8,174 nt of DNA from Gammaproteobacteria bacterium (GTDB taxonomy: Bacteria; Pseudomonadota; Gammaproteobacteria; Pseudomonadales; JAUIKI01), in the NCBI GenBank assembly GCA_030430875.1, contig JAUIKI010000051.1:1-8174 (forward strand), written 5' to 3'. Position 1 is the stretch's first letter. Each line of letters opens with the position of its first letter. This document shows, piece by piece, positions 5,477 to 8,174 of this stretch. The translations under genes were made by a program, and so were the position numbers. Under the pieces are notes generated by a model. The model was not told the origin of the DNA. It saw only the letters and a program-made list of their open reading frames with translations, and searched no databases.

Positions 5477-8174
5477 TTATTCAGGCCTTTTTGTTACTGT
5501 GTCAAGCAGCTGAGATAAGCTGGCTGCTTTAGGTTTTACCAACCAAAATTGGTTAATATAATTTGGTAAATAGCGGAGAATATGCAGGCCCCATTCGCTG
5601 CGCGTTTCACCAGCATGTGCCTGAATTACACCGCGTAGATGGCTACGATAGCCTTCCATGCTTTCATTGTTAATGCGACAAATTTCAATTAATTCATGAT
5701 TGCATTTATCAACAAATGTGCGATCAAGATCAAGCACATAGGCGAACCCGCCAGTCATGCCCGCACCGAAATTGTAACCAGTTGATCCAAGTACTGTAAC
5801 ATGGCCGCCTGTCATGTATTCGCAGCAATGATCCCCAGCACCTTCAACTACAGCAACTGCTCCAGAATTTCGAACCGCAAAACGTTCGCCTGCAGTTCCT
5901 GCGGCATACAACTCACCACCCGTTGCCCCGTATAAGCAGGTGTTGCCTATGATGGGAGTCTCCTGTGATTTAATAGACATGCCAAATGGCAGCTTGATAA
6001 CGATTTTACCACCGGCCATGCCTTTTCCTACATAGTCATTTGCATCACCCTCTAAAATGAGATGCAGCCCGCCGGCGTTCCAAACCCCGAAGCTTTGTCC
6101 TGCTGTGCCATTAAATAAAAATGTAATGGGAGAATCTACCATGCCCTGGTTTCCATGACGCTTTGCAATTTCGCCGGATATGCGTGCGCCAATTGAACGA
6201 TCACAGTTAGTGACTGCAAACTTAAATTCACCACCACTTTTTGATTCAATTGCAGATAGTGAGTCAGCTACCATTTTTTCTGCCAATTTTCCTTGATCAA
6301 ATGGTTGATTTTGATTGACTTGGCAATAGTTTGGTTGACTGTCCAGTCCATCTGGTACCATGGTAATTGTACGTAGATCAATGTGTTTGTGTTTGTCAGT
6401 ATTGCCTTGAGTCACTTTAATTAAGTCAGTGTGACCAATGATATCAGCAAGACGTTTAACACCTAATTGTGCCAATAGTTCTCGCGTTTCTGTTGCGATG
6501 AAATGGAAAAAATTCATGACCATTTCAACAGTACCAATAAAGTGCTCATCACGCAGTTGTTGATTTTGCGTTGCAACACCAGTCGCACAATTGTTGAGAT
6601 GGCAAATGCGTAAATATTTACAACCGAGCGCTACCATTGGTGTTGTGCCAAAGCCAAAACTTTCTGCTCCCAACAAGGCAGCCTTAATTACATCTAGACC
6701 AGTTTTTAATCCACCGTCAGTTTGCAATCGAATTTTGCCACGCAGCCCGTTTAATCGTAGTACTTGATGAGCTTCTGTCAATCCAATTTCCCAGGGTGAT
6801 CCGGCATGACGAATTGACGTCAGCGGACTGGCTGCAGTGCCGCCGTCGTATCCTGAAATGGTAATGAGATCTGCATAGGCTTTTGCAACACCCGCTGCGA
6901 TGGTCCCAACACCTGGCTCCGAAACAAGCTTGACTGATACCAACGCATCAGGATTAACTTGTTTTAAATCAAAAATAAGTTGAGCAAGATCTTCAATAGA
7001 ATAAATATCATGGTGTGGCGGTGGAGAAATCAGTGTGACGCCAGGAATAGAATAACGTAATCGTGCAATCAATTCATTGACTTTGCCGCCAGGTAGCTGC
7101 CCTCCTTCACCGGGCTTAGCACCTTGAGCAATTTTAATTTGTAAGACGTCGGCATTGACCAAGTAATGTGGTGTTACCCCAAATCGACCAGAAGCAATTT
7201 GCTTGATTTTCGAGTTTTTTTCGGTGCCGTATCGCGCAGGATCTTCACCACCTTCTCCGGAATTTGAGCGAGCGCCCATTCGGTTCATGGCCACAGCCAA
7301 TGCTTCATGTGCTTCTGGTGATAAAGCGCCCAATGACATGCCTGCTGTGTCAAATCGAGAAATAATATCTTCTATGGGTTCAACTTCATCCAAAGGAATG
7401 GGTTTGTTAGGGTGATTGAAGACAAAAAGATCACGTAATGTGGCAATGGGCCTTTCATTAACCAGCTTTGCATAGTTTTGATAGCTTGCATAGTCTCCTG
7501 ACTGAACTGCATGTTGCAATTGCATCACAACATCAGGGTTAAAACTGTGGTATTCACCTCCATGCACAAATTTTAATAAACCGCCTTGTGACACCGACTT
7601 GCGTTTAGACCATGCTGATTGTGAAAGTGATAATTGTTCTTGTTCAAAATGGCCAAAATTTGCACCTGCAATTCGGCTGGTGACTCCGCGGAAGCATAAA
7701 TCCACTATATCGCTGTCTATGCCAACGGCTTCAAATAATTGTGCTCCCCGATAAGAGGCTATGGTGGAAATTCCCATCTTAGAGAGAATTTTAAGCAAGC
7801 CTTTGTTGATACCTTTTCGGTAATTTCTAAAGGCTTCTACCGGATCCAGTAAGATTTCACCGCTGTTGATCATTGCTTGAATAATTTCGTAGCTTAAGTA
7901 GGGGTGTACTGCTGTTGCTCCAAATCCAAAAAGCACTGCAAAATGATGTGGATCTCTAGCGGAGCCTGTTTCAATGATTAAATTTGTGTCGCAGCGTAAT
8001 CCTTTTTCTACTAGATGATGATGCACAGCACCTGTTGCCATGGCGGCAGGAATTGGAATACTGCCAGGTGAAATGTTTCGATCAGACAAAATGAGTAACG
8101 TTTTATTGGCCTTAACGGCTTGCTCAGCTTGGTGAGTTAAGTTAATTATCGCTTGTTTTAAACCAACGGCCGGA
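5477..8174 (-). CDS. gltB: Glutamate synthase large subunit, C-terminal 898 residues (cut by right window edge)
   Basis: The alpha subunit of GOGAT hydrolyses glutamine in an N-terminal amidotransferase domain, channels the ammonia, and reduces the 2-iminoglutarate formed from 2-oxoglutarate. The frame stays open from the TAA at 5477 to the right edge, so this is roughly the last 60 percent of a protein normally about 1480-1500 residues long. A TTG at 8089 is only an internal Leu; family sequence continues upstream of it (PAVGLKQAI and onward). Visible domains, numbered from the first residue in the window: the end of the central domain (LILSDRNIS near 26-34; HHHLVEKGLRCDTNLIIETG near 51-70); and the FMN domain from about 195, with GGEYHSFNP, GMSLGALSPEAHEALA, SNSGEGGEDPARYG, GAKPGEGGQLPGGKV and SGYDGGTAASP. 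The 3Fe-4S ligands are Cys518, Cys524 and Cys529 (C-x5-C-x4-C). Last comes the glycine-rich beta-helix at about 689-815. The catalytic N-terminal Cys is off the window. No lesion is seen. Confidence 0.97.
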   Translation of the reverse strand, partial: PAVGLKQAIINLTHQAEQAVKANKTLLILSDRNISPGSIPIPAAMATGAVHHHLVEKGLRCDTNLIIETGSARDPHHFAVLFGFGATAVHPYLSYEIIQAMINSGEILLDPVEAFRNYRKGINKGLLKILSKMGISTIASYRGAQLFEAVGIDSDIVDLCFRGVTSRIAGANFGHFEQEQLSLSQSAWSKRKSVSQGGLLKFVHGGEYHSFNPDVVMQLQHAVQSGDYASYQNYAKLVNERPIATLRDLFVFNHPNKPIPLDEVEPIEDIISRFDTAGMSLGALSPEAHEALAVAMNRMGARSNSGEGGEDPARYGTEKNSKIKQIASGRFGVTPHYLVNADVLQIKIAQGAKPGEGGQLPGGKVNELIARLRYSIPGVTLISPPPHHDIYSIEDLAQLIFDLKQVNPDALVSVKLVSEPGVGTIAAGVAKAYADLITISGYDGGTAASPLTSIRHAGSPWEIGLTEAHQVLRLNGLRGKIRLQTDGGLKTGLDVIKAALLGAESFGFGTTPMVALGCKYLRICHLNNCATGVATQNQQLRDEHFIGTVEMVMNFFHFIATETRELLAQLGVKRLADIIGHTDLIKVTQGNTDKHKHIDLRTITMVPDGLDSQPNYCQVNQNQPFDQGKLAEKMVADSLSAIESKSGGEFKFAVTNCDRSIGARISGEIAKRHGNQGMVDSPITFLFNGTAGQSFGVWNAGGLHLILEGDANDYVGKGMAGGKIVIKLPFGMSIKSQETPIIGNTCLYGATGGELYAAGTAGERFAVRNSGAVAVVEGAGDHCCEYMTGGHVTVLGSTGYNFGAGMTGGFAYVLDLDRTFVDKCNHELIEICRINNESMEGYRSHLRGVIQAHAGETRSEWGLHILRYLPNYINQFWLVKPKAASLSQLLDTVTKRPE

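Noticed and set aside
5232..5513. Plus-strand open frame of 93 codons spanning the gltD start and gltB end
   Set aside because: It crosses two conserved coding ends and the intergenic gap on the opposite strand, with no family resemblance.
7203..7415. Plus-strand open frame of 70 codons inside gltB
   Set aside because: Mirror image of conserved GltB FMN-domain codons.
8087..8089. TTG at 8089 as the gltB start
   Set aside because: It encodes an internal Leu; GltB-family sequence continues in frame to the window edge, and the N-terminal amidotransferase domain must lie beyond.

Overview
The window is one continuous minus-strand block of seven bacterial genes. In transcription order (right to left) they are gltB (3' part only), gltD, thrS, infC, rpmI, rplT and pheS (5' part only). 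The thrS-infC-rpmI-rplT-pheS order and the protein sequences are typical of Gammaproteobacteria. The moderately AT-rich codon use and the IF3, ThrRS and L35 sequences would fit a lineage outside the enterics, perhaps near Legionellales, but the genus cannot be fixed by reading alone.

Right part (about 4008-8174): gltB and gltD encode the large and small subunits of NADPH-dependent glutamate synthase (GOGAT), which makes two glutamates from glutamine and 2-oxoglutarate. The visible GltB part holds the central domain, the FMN/3Fe-4S synthase domain and the C-terminal beta-helix. The N-terminal amidotransferase domain lies beyond the right edge. GltD is complete.

Left part (1-4004): thrS (threonyl-tRNA synthetase), infC (initiation factor IF3), rpmI (L35), rplT (L20) and the first two thirds of pheS (phenylalanyl-tRNA synthetase alpha). 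thrS begins 3 bases after the gltD stop and in the same frame, so in this genome the translation operon appears to be joined to the glutamate synthase genes. infC has no ATG, GTG or TTG at the right place. It starts at a rare AUU behind a good Shine-Dalgarno site, the arrangement by which IF3 limits its own synthesis in Escherichia coli.

Non-coding spans are short: 180 bases between infC and rpmI, 104 between rplT and pheS, 47 between gltB and gltD, and 29 between rpmI and rplT. The two longest each contain a clear hairpin. The one before rpmI is in the place expected for the L20 autoregulatory operator. The one after rplT is followed by a 29-codon reading frame that overlaps the pheS start by ATGA, a candidate leader or coupling peptide. 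I see no mobile element, CRISPR array, tRNA, rRNA or convincing intrinsic terminator, and no evidence for a wholly new system. The interest lies in the operon join and the regulatory leaders.
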